Shown here piece by piece: positions 36,104 to 47,627 of a stretch of DNA of 64,000 bases. Origin of the DNA: Aphrocallistes beatrix (Eukaryota > Porifera > Hexactinellida > Sceptrulophora > Aphrocallistidae); assembly GCA_963281255.1 (NCBI GenBank), contig OY725503.1:744001-808000 (forward strand), in the 5' to 3' direction. The first letter of the stretch is position 1; every line of letters starts with the position of its first letter. The notes under the pieces were generated by a model. The model did not search any database. It saw nothing but the letters and a program-made list of their open reading frames with translations, and was not told the origin of the DNA. A program made the translations under genes and the position numbers.

Positions 36104-36239
36104 TTTAGTTTTGAGCTCTAGCTAGCTTAATTTAACCTTAAAATTGGAATGGTACCATTAAAACATGTTTGGTATTGTTATGGATATTTCAAAATTCGCA
36201 CCATTGCGCAAGGTTAGCAAGTTTACGATAGTTGACATT

Positions 36240-36740
36240 TCGGGAAGTATTTGAAGAATAATGAAATGTCACAGAACAATTATGTGTGGGTTTGATAGAG
36301 AATAACAAAATCCAACATGTTTTTGAACAAAATAGACTATTTTAGTTTTGAGCTCTAGCTAGCTTAATTTAACCTTAAAATTAGATGATACCATTAACCG
36401 TAGAATTCCGACTGGGGACACAGTGTCCCCGATATCGTGGATGTCTCCCAGTCATTTTATATGCCACTGAAGCCATAGAAATTCTCGGCATTCTACAGTT
36501 AAAACATGTTTGGTATTGTTATGGATATTTCAAAATTCACACCATTGCGAAAGGTTAGCAAGTTTACGATAGTTGACCTTTCGGGAAGTTCGGCCAAATT
36601 AAATAAATAAATCACATTGAATGTCCTAAAACACTACTCATATAATGATATGCCATCTAATATAATCTAATATATTTTATAAATTCTTAGCATATACATT
36701 TGAAGTCGTTTTTCTTTGTCTTGATTTCATAACCTAGGCG
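36240..36740 (+). repeat. Segmental duplication B, copy 1
   Basis: Matches 48940-49330 (GAATGTCACAGAACAATT, GAGCTCTAGCTAGCTTAA) and partly 47106-47265. The insertion at 36398-36498 is absent from 48940-49330. Confidence 0.85.
36398..36498. mobile_element. TTAA-targeting MITE (GGGACACAGTGTCCCC family)
   Basis: 101 bp with ends CCGTAGAATTCCGA and TCGGCATTCTACAG, with TTAA on each side. The paralogous sequence near 49078-49090 reads straight through a single TTAA. TTAA targets are typical of piggyBac- and Kolobok-class elements. Confidence 0.85.
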
Positions 36741-37204
36741 ACGAACTATTTTATAATGGAGCTCAGGGATTTACTTGCTACTTTTTTTTTACTCGCTACT
36801 TACTACCTTTTTATTTTTTTGGAGGAAAAAAAGGTAGTAAGTAAATTTTCTGGACACCTTGTGAAACTGGACATGGTTAACATCAAGAAAATTCTGTTCC
36901 TGAAATTACTTGAAAATTTAGCAAGATTCCGCTAAATTATTATATGTTGATATAATTTGTAATATGATAAACACAACATACGTATTTAGAAAAAGTTAAA
37001 TAATTAGGACAAAGTTTAATGAGATGGCTGGGCCTGCTTTGCTTTTACAAGTTCAAATTCGTGTCAAAATATGCACTGGTAATTAGCAACCTGACATAAT
37101 TAACCAAAGAATACGTCCTGTCATAATTACGGTTTACTTTTGACAGGTCTCGAATCAGAAGTAATTACCAGACATAATTTCATAGTACTTCTAGACATTT
37201 AAAG
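36741..37204. other. AT-rich spacer
   Basis: T and A homopolymer tracts around 36783-36835 form an imperfect inverted repeat (ACTTACTACCTTTTT and AAAAAAGGTAGTAAGT). No gene is seen. Confidence 0.4.
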
Positions 37205-37290
37205 TTAGTTCAGCGTACCCCTCGAAAAACACCTGGCGTACCCCAGGTTGAGAACACCTGGCGTACCCCAGGTTGAGAACCCCTGCCATA
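37205..37290. mobile_element. hAT-like terminal remnant
   Basis: Two tandem copies of CCTGGCGTACCCCAGGTTGA followed by GAACCCCTG; looks like a repeated right end of a CAGGGGTTCTCAACC-type element. Confidence 0.5.
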
Positions 37291-37319
37291 CAGCATTAAA
37301 AGTGTTAGGTAATGAAATA

Positions 37320-37645
37320 CAGGTATCCCTCGCCGTTCGCGGAGGTTACGTTCCTGAGAATTGCCGCGAATGGCAAAATCGCGAACGGCAAGACGTTAGT
37401 TCAATGAGAATCGTGAGGTTACGTTCCTAGATTATAAAAACGACGCTAGATACAGTTTACTAAATACGTATTGATTCAATAGTTAAGCTGTAATACTGAT
37501 ACAAACACTGGCACAAGTGAAATGGTAGCCCTCGCCGTTCGCGGGTTTTCCATTCGCGGTTTCGACTATTCGCGGAAATTTTTTTGAGTCTTGTTTTGCT
37601 ATTCGCGACTCGTTGCCTCGACTATTCGCGGTTTTCGTTACTCTC
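37320..37645. mobile_element. pogo/Tigger-like MITE pieces (CCTCGCCGTTCGCGG)
   Basis: Starts near TACAGGTATCCCTCGCCGTT, with repeated TTCGCGG words and a second CCCTCGCCGTTCGCGG at about 37529. Such ends are usual in Tigger-type elements. Limits uncertain. Confidence 0.5.
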
Positions 37646-37838
37646 TTCAGTGGTTTCATGGGCTACCATAAGTCCGTAACCTTATACGTATCTCCATATT
37701 ATCCTGGCAATAGCATTTACTGTTTCTATTGCTCTATACTAATACTAGACTCTATTGTTTCTACGTATACTTATAATTTTCTACTAAATAATTACATCAT
37801 GCATAAAAGGAAGTTGGTTGGTGATTCAAAGGCTAGAG

Positions 37839-38198
37839 CAGTGTTTCTCAACCTTTTTCTTCTCGCGGCACCCTTTCTAAACTTATACCTTTCAGCGGCA
37901 CCCCTTAATTTGACTTAGGGGCAGGCCAATGAACAAATGATATTAAAAGTGGAGATTGATTTGAATTATTACGACTTTATTATAGAATAACTAATTAATA
38001 AACTAGGAAATTATTGTGAAGATTGTGTAATAAATTATTCCAGAGGATTGTCAGAGGACAATCATCAAATTCAACATTGACAATGGTATCAATAGAAAAT
38101 AAAATAAAGCAGTATGTAAGTGTGGTAAGGCCTGCGGCACCCCTAGAGGAAGCAAATGGCACCCCAGGGTGCCGCGGCACCCAGGTTGAGAACCACTG
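37839..38198. mobile_element. hAT MITE with CAGTGTTTCTCAACC ends
   Basis: 360 bp with ends CAGTGTTTCTCAACC and GGTTGAGAACCACTG; duplication GGCTAGAG/GGCTAGAC (one mismatch). No coding capacity. Confidence 0.85.
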
Positions 38199-38283
38199 GG
38201 CTAGACTCTACTATTGAGGTATGGTACTTAGGTTTGCTACTAGGGGATCTATATCTTTCATTTATCACTTCATTTATTATTGC

Positions 38284-38543
38284 CTGTACTACTAAATAGT
38301 ACGAGAAGAACATCTAGTCTGCTTGAGATAACTACAAAGATATAAATTACAAATAAGAATACACGATGCTGCCATTCCATCGACTTATTTGTCAATTTCT
38401 CCAACATCCTCTCTTATGGCGACAGTGAACAGTTCCATGATAACAACAACTCCCTCAATTTCTGTCGCATCAAGTTTCTCTTCTTTCTCGACTGACATTC
38501 CATCGACTTCTTTGCCAATTTCTCCAACATCCTCTCTTATTAG
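38284..38543 (+). pseudogene. Remnant of a fourth receptor gene (promoter and stalk repeats)
   Basis: 38284-38350 matches the 5' flank of the second receptor (ATCTAGTCTGCTTGAGATA near 49885). 38378-38540 holds about one and a third of the 123-bp stalk repeats found in the receptor at 40014 (CATTCCATCGACTT, TCAATTTCTGTCGCATCA). It then joins directly to sequence that, at 44530, lies downstream of a receptor 3' UTR. The start codon, most of exon 1 and all of exon 2 are missing. The simplest reading is a deletion that removed the body of a fourth tandem receptor. Confidence 0.75.
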
Positions 38544-38544
38544 G

Positions 38545-39830
38545 TGTCAAAAGATGAGTCAATGATTAAGTTCTAAGTTCTAAGCTAAACATTCGAAGGT
38601 AGTCCGTTGAAAATTTACTTTAAAACTTTCGCTCAGAAGTATTTTCGATGTCTCGTTGATGGACATCGTTTCGGGGGGCTTGCCCACTCCACCCTCGAAG
38701 ATTTTGAGAAAAGTAAGAAACAAATATGCTTATGTGCATCATCATTTATGAACATTCGACGACAGTCTGTTAATAAGGCAACCAAAACTAACCACGTTTC
38801 GCGTAATCAGGGAAAATATGATCCAGCAATTTTATGCATGACATTCTAGTCCTTGATAGTACCTATAAACTGTTGGTCACCAACAACTAATACTTGTACG
38901 ATACAAGACAAGTAAATTCCATAAAATGCTTGTAGGTCAATACGTATTTTAGCGTTATTATTTATCACTGTCGTTACATTATCCTTGTACGTAAAGCTGC
39001 GATTAGAATGAAAGCCACCAATTAACTGATATTTATAGTGTTATTATATTTCAGAATTCACATCCTTGCGCCAGGTTAGCAAGTTTACGATAGTGATCGT
39101 TTGGGAATTTTCATCTGTTAAACATAAAGATGTGACGATATTATTTTCACATTGCCCATATAATGATGTATATTGATCTAGCTAATTTTGGCACTTAGAA
39201 AATAACAATGAAAATATTTCATAATTTCTTAGCATATGCAGTCGAAATCGTTTTTCTGTCTTTTGACTTCATAGCCTAGCTAGGAAATAAAAACTATTTT
39301 GAAATGAGTTATTACTAACAATAAAACAATGTTTACAGAGGCCTAGCGACAAAAAACGGGGGGAGGAGTGATTAATTAAAATCCAGCTTCGACTATATGT
39401 CATTCCACACCTTTTTTTAATATTCTTCAAACTGAAGCATGATAAAAAGAAATTGCTAAAATAGTTCAGAAATAACTTTACCTGCGTGCAGGGGCAGCGC
39501 TAGCTTGGCTCCACTGGTGGGACACAGATCTACAAATATTGTTTTTTTGTAGCTGTTGTCTTTTTACGGTGGATTTTGAGTAATTTTGTTCTGTAGCAAA
39601 GAGAGGATGATGACTGCACATTTTTAGATCATTTGTCATGAATTATGTTGTTATGGAATTCGAGTGTTGCAAAGTATACTCTCTGTTCCTAAATGAATAA
39701 CTTGCCAAATTCAAAATATGAAAGACCTTTTCAACTTTTCTGTGTCATTCAATCTTTCAACTCTCTGTAAGAAGATAAATTCTCTCTAATTTCGTAGACT
39801 AATGGAAGTACAGTGCAACAATTGACTAGC
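38545..39830 (+). repeat. Segmental duplication C, copy 1
   Basis: Matches 44527-46680 (GTGTCAAAAGATGAG, CGTTTCGGGGGGCTTGCC, GTTTACGATAGTGATCG, CGGGGGGAGGAGTGATTAAT). Copy 2 is longer because of insertions at 45191-45962 and 46137-46240. Confidence 0.9.
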
Positions 39831-40013
39831 ACCTTGGACCTAATTAAGAAATTAGATGATCGAAGTCTAGATAAATGAAGTGTTCAAGTGTAGAATTACT
39901 GCTTATTACGATCACGACAAAATCAAGTCTGTTTGAGATACGTAGCTACAAAGACGGACCAAATATAAATACTACACAATTAAATATTTCGCAATAAAGA
40001 GGAATTTTTCAAG

Positions 40014-43000
40014 ATGAAGGTTTTAGAAATAAAATTATTGCTAACATTTGCGATCATTATGCCATCATCATCATCCATCATTTCAAATCCAACAACCTCA
40101 GAGAGTTCGATGATAACAGCAACTCCCTCAATTTCTGTCGCATCAAGTTTCTCTTCTTTCTCGACTAACATTCCATCGACTTCTTTGTCAATTTCTCCAA
40201 CATCCTCTCTTATAACGACACTTGACAGTTCCATGCTAACAGCAACTCCCTCAATTTCTGTCGAATCAAGTTTCTCTTCCTTCTCGACTGACATTCCATC
40301 GACTTCTTTGCCAATTTCTCTAACATCCTCTCTTATAGCGACACTTGACAGTTCCATGATATCAGCAACTCCCTCAATTTCTGTCGAATCAAGTTTCTCT
40401 TCTTTCTCGACTGACATTCCATCGACTTCTTTGTCAATTTCTCCAACATCCTCTCTTATAGCGACACTTGACAGTTCCATGCTAACAGCAACTCCCTCAA
40501 TTTCTGTCGAATCAAGTTTCTCTTCTTTCTCGACTGACATTCCATCGACTTCTTTGTCAATTTCTCCAACATCCTCTCTTATAACGACACTTGACAGTTC
40601 CATGATAACAGCAACTCCCTCAATTTCTGTCGAATCAAGTTTCTCTTCTTTCTCGACTGACATTCCATCGACTTCTTTGTCAATTTCTCCAACATCCTCT
40701 CTTATAACGACACTTGACAGTTCCATGATAACAGCAACTCCCTCAATTTCTGTCGAATCAAGTTTCTCTTCTTTCTCGACTGACATTCCATCGACTTCTT
40801 TGTCAATTTCTCCAACATCCTCTCTTATAACGACACTTGACAGTTCCATGATAACAGCAACTCCCTCAATTTCTGTCGAATCAAGTTTCTCTTCTTTCTC
40901 GACTGACATTCCATCGACTTCTTTGTCAATTTCTCTAACATCCTCTCTTATAGCGACACTTGACAGTTCCATGATATCAGCAACTCCCTCAATTTCTGTC
41001 GAATCAAGTTTCTCTTCTTTCTCGACTGACATTCCATCGACATCTTCGTCAACTTCTCCAACATCTTCTCTTATAGCGACATTTGACAGTTCCATGCTAA
41101 CAGCAACTCCCTCAATTTCTGTCGCATCAAGTTTCTCTTCTTTCTCGACTGACATTCCATCGACTTCTTCGTCAACTTCTCCAACATCCTCTCTTATAGC
41201 GACACTTGACAGTTCCATGATATCAGCAACTCCCTCAATTTCTGTCGAATCAAGTTTCTCTTCTTTCTCGACTGACATTCCATCGACTTCTTTGTCAATT
41301 TCTCCAACATCCTCTCTTATAGCGACACTTGACAGTTCCATGATATCAGCAACTCCCTCAATTTCTGTCGAATCAAGTTTCTCTTCTTTCTCGACTGACA
41401 TTCCATCGACTTCTTTGTCAATTTCTCCAACATCCTCTCTTATAGCGACACTTGACAGTTCCATGATATCAGCAACTCCCTCAATTTCTGTCGCATCAAG
41501 TTTCTCTTCTTTCTCGACTGACATTCCATCGACCTCATTGCCCATTTCTCTAACAGTCACTCCTATTTTCTCGTCAATATTCCCAACACCTACACCAACA
41601 CCCATTGCACGTAAGTTTTATGTTCTTCCATAGTACACATCTATTTTCAGTTTCTATTCATGAAAGGATCAGGGGTAGCACAAGTAATTACTGTAATAAG
41701 TACTGGGAGTTTAAAATCAAGGACAAAATTCAACTGTAATTTCGATATTAGAGACTGTTCTCACAATTCATAATTTAACATAGACAGGAAATTTTCAGTA
41801 TTAAAAGTGTCAAATGAAATATTTTATAAGTATTTGAAAAGTAATATTTTCTTAAGCTATGCTACCTGCTAAAGTTGTCATGAATACAGCTCTGCATATT
41901 ATATGTATTTCGGAATTGTGTTTGTCAGTTTCAACCATTTAAAAAAATTTATCCTGAAAATGAATTGTAATGTCACGAATTGTATGTATCCTTTTCAATA
42001 AATGTCATATTTATATTATTTCTATTTATAGCTATGTCCAGTCTTACTCTAAATGTGTCAAGCATCGAGATAAGTGATGAATCTATCGATCAACAGGTGG
42101 TACAATGTGTCCTCAATAACTCGACACAACCAGGTGTTACTCCATTCTGGGTAGATCAAGACAGGACAGTGGTAAGCAACAACCAAGTTCTCACAGTCAG
42201 TTTTGCTACCTTCCCAAATTCGATGCAGTTCTTCTGTTTAGCCAACATTTCCAGTTCTACGATTGAAATTGGTCTAAACTACACAGTCTTAGTCACAGAT
42301 TCAGTGATAGATACAATACTTGCAATGGGTAACGCAATTGCTGGCAGCGAAGCAGTAGATTTGAGTCAACAACTTTCTGTCATCGCAAATGAAAACATTT
42401 CTGTTAGCCAAACTAACCAACTGCTTGATGCAATAGTTAACTTGTTAAATCTTACCAATGCATCCACACTGACAAATGAAACAGCTGGGGAGCTCATTGT
42501 AGCGACACTCAACACGGTTAGTAGCATTTCAACACGAACAAACAATCAACAAACTATAAATACGACTTCGCAGGAAAATATAGCTAACAACCTCGCGGAT
42601 ACTCTCAGTACGTTGGCGGACGTTATCAACATGTTACCTGTTAGTAATACAAATCCCATTCAGATAGAATCAAATGGAAACACATTAGTTAGTCAGGTTT
42701 TCTTAAATGTGACGAATGACGTGAACATTACGTTGAACTCATCTGGAAATTCAAATCTATTTTCTTTTATCACCATTTCGTCCATTCTCATCCAATCTCT
42801 CAATGGAAATGAACCAATTCGAATAACTGCTTTAGTATCTGATGGCCTACAAGCATTGCCAGCTACGCTCACTGGCTTAGGGAGTGCGACTATCGCAGGA
42901 ACTTTGAATAGTCTTAGCATACAAGGAGTTGGCGAAAACGGTGTTATATCACCTCCCATTAACATTACATATTTGATAAGTAATATTTCTGTCAATACCG

Positions 43001-44172
43001 ATTCAATTTGTTCCTTTTGGAATGTAGCTAGCCAAGCTTGGGAGTCTTCAGGCATAACAACAATGGTTGATAGAGAGAATGGTGTAGTGACATGTCAAAT
43101 CTCGCATTTGACTAGTTTCGCAGTTCTCACACTAACCCGTGAGAGCACCGCTAACGAGGTGGAGACTCGAGCATTAAGGGTAGTCAGTTATATCCTACTC
43201 TCTCTTTCTCTCATCTCTCTTTTCATCTCTCTGATACTCTTCATTCTGAGTGGAAGACGCTTTTTCGATGTGGAAATGAATCGAATGTATTTCAATTATG
43301 CACTCGCACTAACCCTTGCAATTTCCAGCTTTATTTTTGGCGTCAATCTTGGAGTGCTGAATAATATCTGGTGCATAATCTCAACAATATTGGTCCACTA
43401 CTTTTGGTTGTCAGTATTCACCTGGGGATTATCCATTGCAATTCTCATCTCATACTTGATGACTTTGGGTGTATTGAATAGAAAAACTCTCTTCTGGCCT
43501 TTGTTCGTGTTGTCATGGATTCTCCCTATCCCTATTGTTCTTATCACGATGATAATTGGATTGGTGAGGGGAAATTATGTGAGATTAAATGAGAATTGCT
43601 TTTTATCTCTTGGTTACATCTGGTCGTTAATTGGACCTATTATCGCTATCATCGTCCTTAACTCAATCGGATTTTTTATCGCCATCGTTAGAATAATACA
43701 ATTTTCCATCAGAAAATCAGGAAATGATAAGAAAGCCAATTTCGCTGCAATAAAACCACCTCTAATAGCTGCATGTTTACTCCTTCCAATTCTCGGAATT
43801 CCTTGGATTGTCATACTTCTCGATTTCATATTGGGAGCTGCTAACGTATCCACCACCATATTTGAATGGGTCTTCTTACTTCTTATCGGCCCATCTGGTG
43901 TTGTCTTCCTACTCGCATTCACAATACCGAATCAAGCCGTACGTACTACACTTGGTGGGAAGATTTGGGGAAATAATGCGCCAATTTCCATGGCTAGTAC
44001 AGTTACAACCAAAAGTGTAACGCCATTGCGTAGTCACGCGTTTTCACATTCAAAGAAGAAAAATAATGATGTCGAGCTTGAGGACAGATCTGGTAAATTC
44101 AGAGATATTATCTACTCGAACAAGTCTGCTGCTGAAGACGATGTCCTCCCGGAAAGGCAGATACAAGTTTAG
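40014..44172 (+). CDS. Adhesion-type GPCR 1 with repetitive Ser/Thr stalk (two exons)
   Basis: Exons 40014-41610 and 42032-44172 (phase-1 intron, GTAAGT donor) give 1245 residues. Exon 1 begins with a signal peptide (IKLLLTFAIIMPSSS) and continues as about twelve 41-residue Ser/Thr/Pro-rich repeats (TATPSISVESSFSSFSTD...), a mucin-like stalk. Exon 2 starts with an Ig-like stretch (Cys in VVQCVL, Trp in PFWVDQD, Cys in FFCLANI), then a GAIN-like region, then a GPS motif: CSFWNVASQAWESSGI, C in VVTCQI, and the cleavage signature SHLTSFAVL. Seven hydrophobic helices follow (about residues 920-1170), including HYFWLSVFTWGL as TM3, typical of family B2. The tail ends QIQV, a possible class II PDZ ligand. 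Adhesion GPCRs self-cleave at HL/T and signal through the freed tethered peptide. Ligand unknown. Confidence 0.88.
40100..41540 (+). repeat. 123-bp coding tandem repeats in receptor 1
   Basis: About twelve copies of a 123-bp (41-codon) unit; spacing of CATTCCATCGAC is constant at 123. Neighbours differ by a few bases, with variant pairs (SLSISPTSSL, SSSTSPTSSL) recurring, as expected from unequal exchange. The antisense strand is also open across the array. Confidence 0.95.
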
Positions 44173-45190
44173 GTTGTGTGTGTATTTAGTTGTTAGAATT
44201 TGAGTGTGTACCTTTTCTTTTTTTTCACTATTTACTCTATTTACTCTTGTTTTACATTTAAGAAAGTTGTATTTATCCTTACACCTCAAATTAAAGATCC
44301 ACAAAATAAGTCTGAATCATTAATTTTATTTCTACCATTTTGCATGCAGTATTGGAGGTACATATGTTATTGGTTACTGACATACTACTAGATACGTATA
44401 TATCATGCTGTGCTTATATTTGCTGTCGTGAGCTCATAGGATAGAAATTGCTTATGTGTCCATAAAATTTGTGATAATCTCTTGTCATACCAACCCATAG
44501 TAGTTGTAGAGATATGAAAATTGGCATATAGGTGTCAAAAGATGAGCCAATGATTGAGTTCTAAGTTCTAAGCGAAACATTCGAAGGTAGTCCGTTGAAA
44601 ATTTACTTTAAAACTTTCGCTCAGAAGTATTTTCAATATCTCGTTGATAGAAATCGTTTCGGGGGGCTTGCCCACTCCACCCTCGAAGATTTTGAGAAAA
44701 GTAAGAAACAAATATGCTTATGTGCATCATCTTTTATGAACATTCGACGACAGTCTGTTAATAAGGCAACCAAAACTAACCACGTTTCGCGTAATCAGGG
44801 AAAATATGATCCAGCAATTGTATGCATGACATTCTAGTCCTTGATAGTACCTATAAACTGTTGGTCACCAACAACTAATACTTGTACGATACAAGACAAG
44901 TAAATTCCATTAAATGCTTATAGGTCAATACGTATTTTACCATTATTATTTATCACTGTCGTTACATTATCCTTGTACGTAAAGCTGCGATTAGAATGAA
45001 AGCCACCAATTAACTGATATTTATAGTGTTATTATATTTCAGAATTCACATTCTTGCGCCAGGTTAGCAAGTTTACGATAGTGATCGTTTGGGAATTTTC
45101 ATCTGTTAAACATAAAGATGTGACAATATTATTTTCACATTGCCCATATAATGATGTATAATGATCTAGCTGATTTTGGCACTTAAAAAA

Positions 45191-45962
45191 TCTTATATAT
45201 TAAAATGCTAGGATTATTTTTTTGTTTGTTTGTCCGAATTGATTGAAGAATTGGCAAGTCGTAGAGATACGAAAATTGGCATGTAGGTGTCAAATGATGA
45301 ATCTAGGATTAAGTTCGAAAATCTAAGCGAAATTTTCATACCTCTGCAAAAAAAATGGAAACAATTTTTCACACCTTTTCTATACAATACTATGTACGGC
45401 TTCACTCTCACAATAGAAATCACTATACGACAATATTGTAGGCTGTAATTGTAATTAATACTTCAAACAATAACTTATATGAATGTCTCAATTATATATT
45501 ATAGTGTATGACAGTTAAAAAGGTTATTTGTATATTTTCACACCTTTATATACATATTTTCACACGATTTGACGAATTTTGAAAATTATGCTAGAAACTA
45601 GCTTCCAACGGTTGACATGGGGTTTTTAGGGGTGTAGATTTCGAATATCATATTTTCAGATCAATATGATAAATTATTTGTTTACTTTTGTTTACAATAG
45701 ATACATAAAGTAAACAAATTCCAAAAATAGGCTAGAAACTAGCTTTCAAAGGTTGACATGGGGTTTTCAGGTGTGTAGATTTCGAATATCATATTTTCGG
45801 ATCCATATGAAAAATTTTCGTTGACCTTTGTTTACAATGTATATATAAAGGAAAAAAATTCCAAAAATAGTTTAGATTGAGTAATTCCAGGCGCCCGCAG
45901 GGCGACTCTGCGGACACGCAGTGTCCGCAAGCCGCGCAGCGCAAGCAAGCGAAGCGCGCTTG
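45191..45962 (+). mobile_element. Helitron-like non-autonomous element, copy 3, with paralogous empty site
   Basis: 772 bp from TCTTATATATTAAAATGC to a terminus with hairpins TGCGGACAC/GTGTCCGCA and CAAGCG/CGCTTG. The empty site near 39200 reads GAAAATAACAATG; here the same sequence is opened between A (45190) and T (45963) with no target duplication. A-T insertion, a 5' TC and a 3' hairpin are Helitron hallmarks. The last bases CTTG differ from the canonical CTRR. No Rep/helicase is encoded. Confidence 0.75.
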
Positions 45963-46136
45963 TAACAATGAAAATATTTCATAAATTCTTAGCATATGCA
46001 GTCGAAATTGTTTTTCTGTCTTTTGACTTCATAGCCTAGCTTGGTAATAAAAACTATTTTGAAATGGAGTTATTACTAACAATAAAACAATGTTTACAAC
46101 GGCCTAGCGACAAAGAACGGGGGGAGGAGTGATTAA

Positions 46137-46240
46137 TGCCACTTTTACCTGGAGTATTTTCTATTTATAGTCTGGACCCCTTCCCCGCCCAAAATGGCTT
46201 AAACAGGAAATGACGCAACACATTCCTGATATAGGCGGGG
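46137..46240. mobile_element. Small TTAA-flanked element, with paralogous empty site
   Basis: 104 bp between TTAA tetranucleotides, absent from the duplicate at 39375 (GATTAATTAAAATCC). Related to 6960-7075. Confidence 0.75.
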
Positions 46241-46860
46241 TTAAAATCCAGCTTCAACTATATGTCATTTCACACCTTTTTTTAATATTCTTCAAACTGA
46301 AGCATGATAAAAAGAAATTGCTAAAATAGTTCAGAAAGAACTTTACCTGTGTGCAGGGGCGGCGCTAGCTTGGCTCCACTGGTGGGACACACATTTAGTT
46401 AAAATGTTTTTTTTGTGGCTGTTGTCTTTTTACGGTGGATTTTGAGTAATTTTGTTCTGCAGCAAAGAGAGGATGATGACTGCACATTTTTAGATCATTT
46501 GTCATGAATTATGTTGTTATGGAATTCGAGTGTTTCAAAGTATATTCTCTGTTCCTAAATGAATAACTTGCCAAATTCAAAATATGAAAGATCTTTTAAT
46601 TTTTTTGTGTCATTCAATCTTTCAATTCTCTGTAAGAAGATAAATTCTCTCTAATTTCGTAGAAAATGGAAGTACAGTGCAACATGATATTTGACAATTA
46701 AATTCCATCAAAATTCTTGTAGGTTAATTCATGATATGTCGTTACATTATCCTTATAAATGCTGCGACATTATTGCCTATGTAGTCTAAAACAAATTGAC
46801 CTGGGAATTGCTTTGAGACAATCAATTAAAAGACGTATGTTTGCAATAACATGAACTTAA

Positions 46861-47098
46861 CTCATCCAGGACGATGTCCTAAGAATCACTTAATCACTTA
46901 AATCTGTGAGAATCACTTAGAGAATCACTTAAATCTGTCTGAGTGGGGTCAAAATTGACCCCTAATTGGACCATAATAAAATTGACGTAGTGGGGTCATC
47001 AGAGACCCCACTACTACGAACTTGACTGAGTGGGGTGGGGTCACCACTGACCCCATTTTCTCTGGGGTCACTGATGACCCCACTCCGTCCTGATTGAG
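46861..47098. mobile_element. TTAA-targeting MITE with GACCCCACT hairpins, with empty site
   Basis: 238 bp; ends CTCATCCAGGACG and CGTCCTGATTGAG with TTAA on both sides. The paralogue at about 48925 (GAACTTAATTG) is unoccupied. The interior repeats GTGGGGTCA and TGACCCCA. Confidence 0.85.
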
Positions 47099-47268
47099 TT
47101 AATTGTTTTATTTGAAGAATAATGGAATGTCACAGAACAATTATGTGTGGGTTTGATAGAGAATAACAAAATCCAACATGTTTTTGAACAAAATAGACTA
47201 TTTTAGTATTGTTATGGATATTTCAAAATTCGCACCATTGCGCAAGGTTAGCAAGTTTACGATAGTTG

Positions 47269-47445
47269 ATTTCACTCTTGGTCTTCTCTCTCTCCAATTC
47301 AACTTCTCGTTCTTTGTTAGTGACATTTGACTTTTTCGGGAGGATATCATCTCGATTTACACTAGCTTTGTTATATAAAGATTAAACAAGAGAAATCCTA
47401 TTTTGGCTCCAAAAATTTCTAAAGTAACAGTCAATATATAATATT
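47269..47445. pseudogene. Fragment of the LENG1-like gene and its 5' flank
   Basis: 47269-47333 copies part of the LENG1 coding region (33831-33895); after an internal deletion, 47333-47445 copies its start region and 5' flank (34080-34203). Too short to be functional. Confidence 0.8.
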
Positions 47446-47627
47446 ATTAAACGGTTTGCTAATGCAAGACAGTTCCAGGCTCCAACAGACTTAAGCTTTA
47501 ATATGACTCCTAATGAGAGTGATGTACGCACTGTTCCGTAATTCAGGGCCAAATGTAAGGTCCTGCAGCCAAGCTATGCACCATTTCTAACTTTCTAAAT
47601 ATTTCCACCATATTCCCAAGCATAAAT

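Larger units (their letters stand above)
44527..46690 (+). repeat. Segmental duplication C, copy 2
   Basis: Downstream of receptor 1; partner of 38545-39830. It carries two insertions that copy 1 lacks. Confidence 0.9.

Noticed and set aside
38607-38849. 80-codon frame, also present at 44595-44837
   Set aside because: It looked conserved because both lie in segmental duplication C; the two non-coding flanks are equally similar, so there is no sign of coding selection.
39980-41605. Long antisense open frame (541 codons) over the receptor 1 stalk
   Set aside because: The repeat unit is a multiple of three and lacks antisense stops, so the frame is a by-product of the array. The sense strand has the signal peptide and splice donor.
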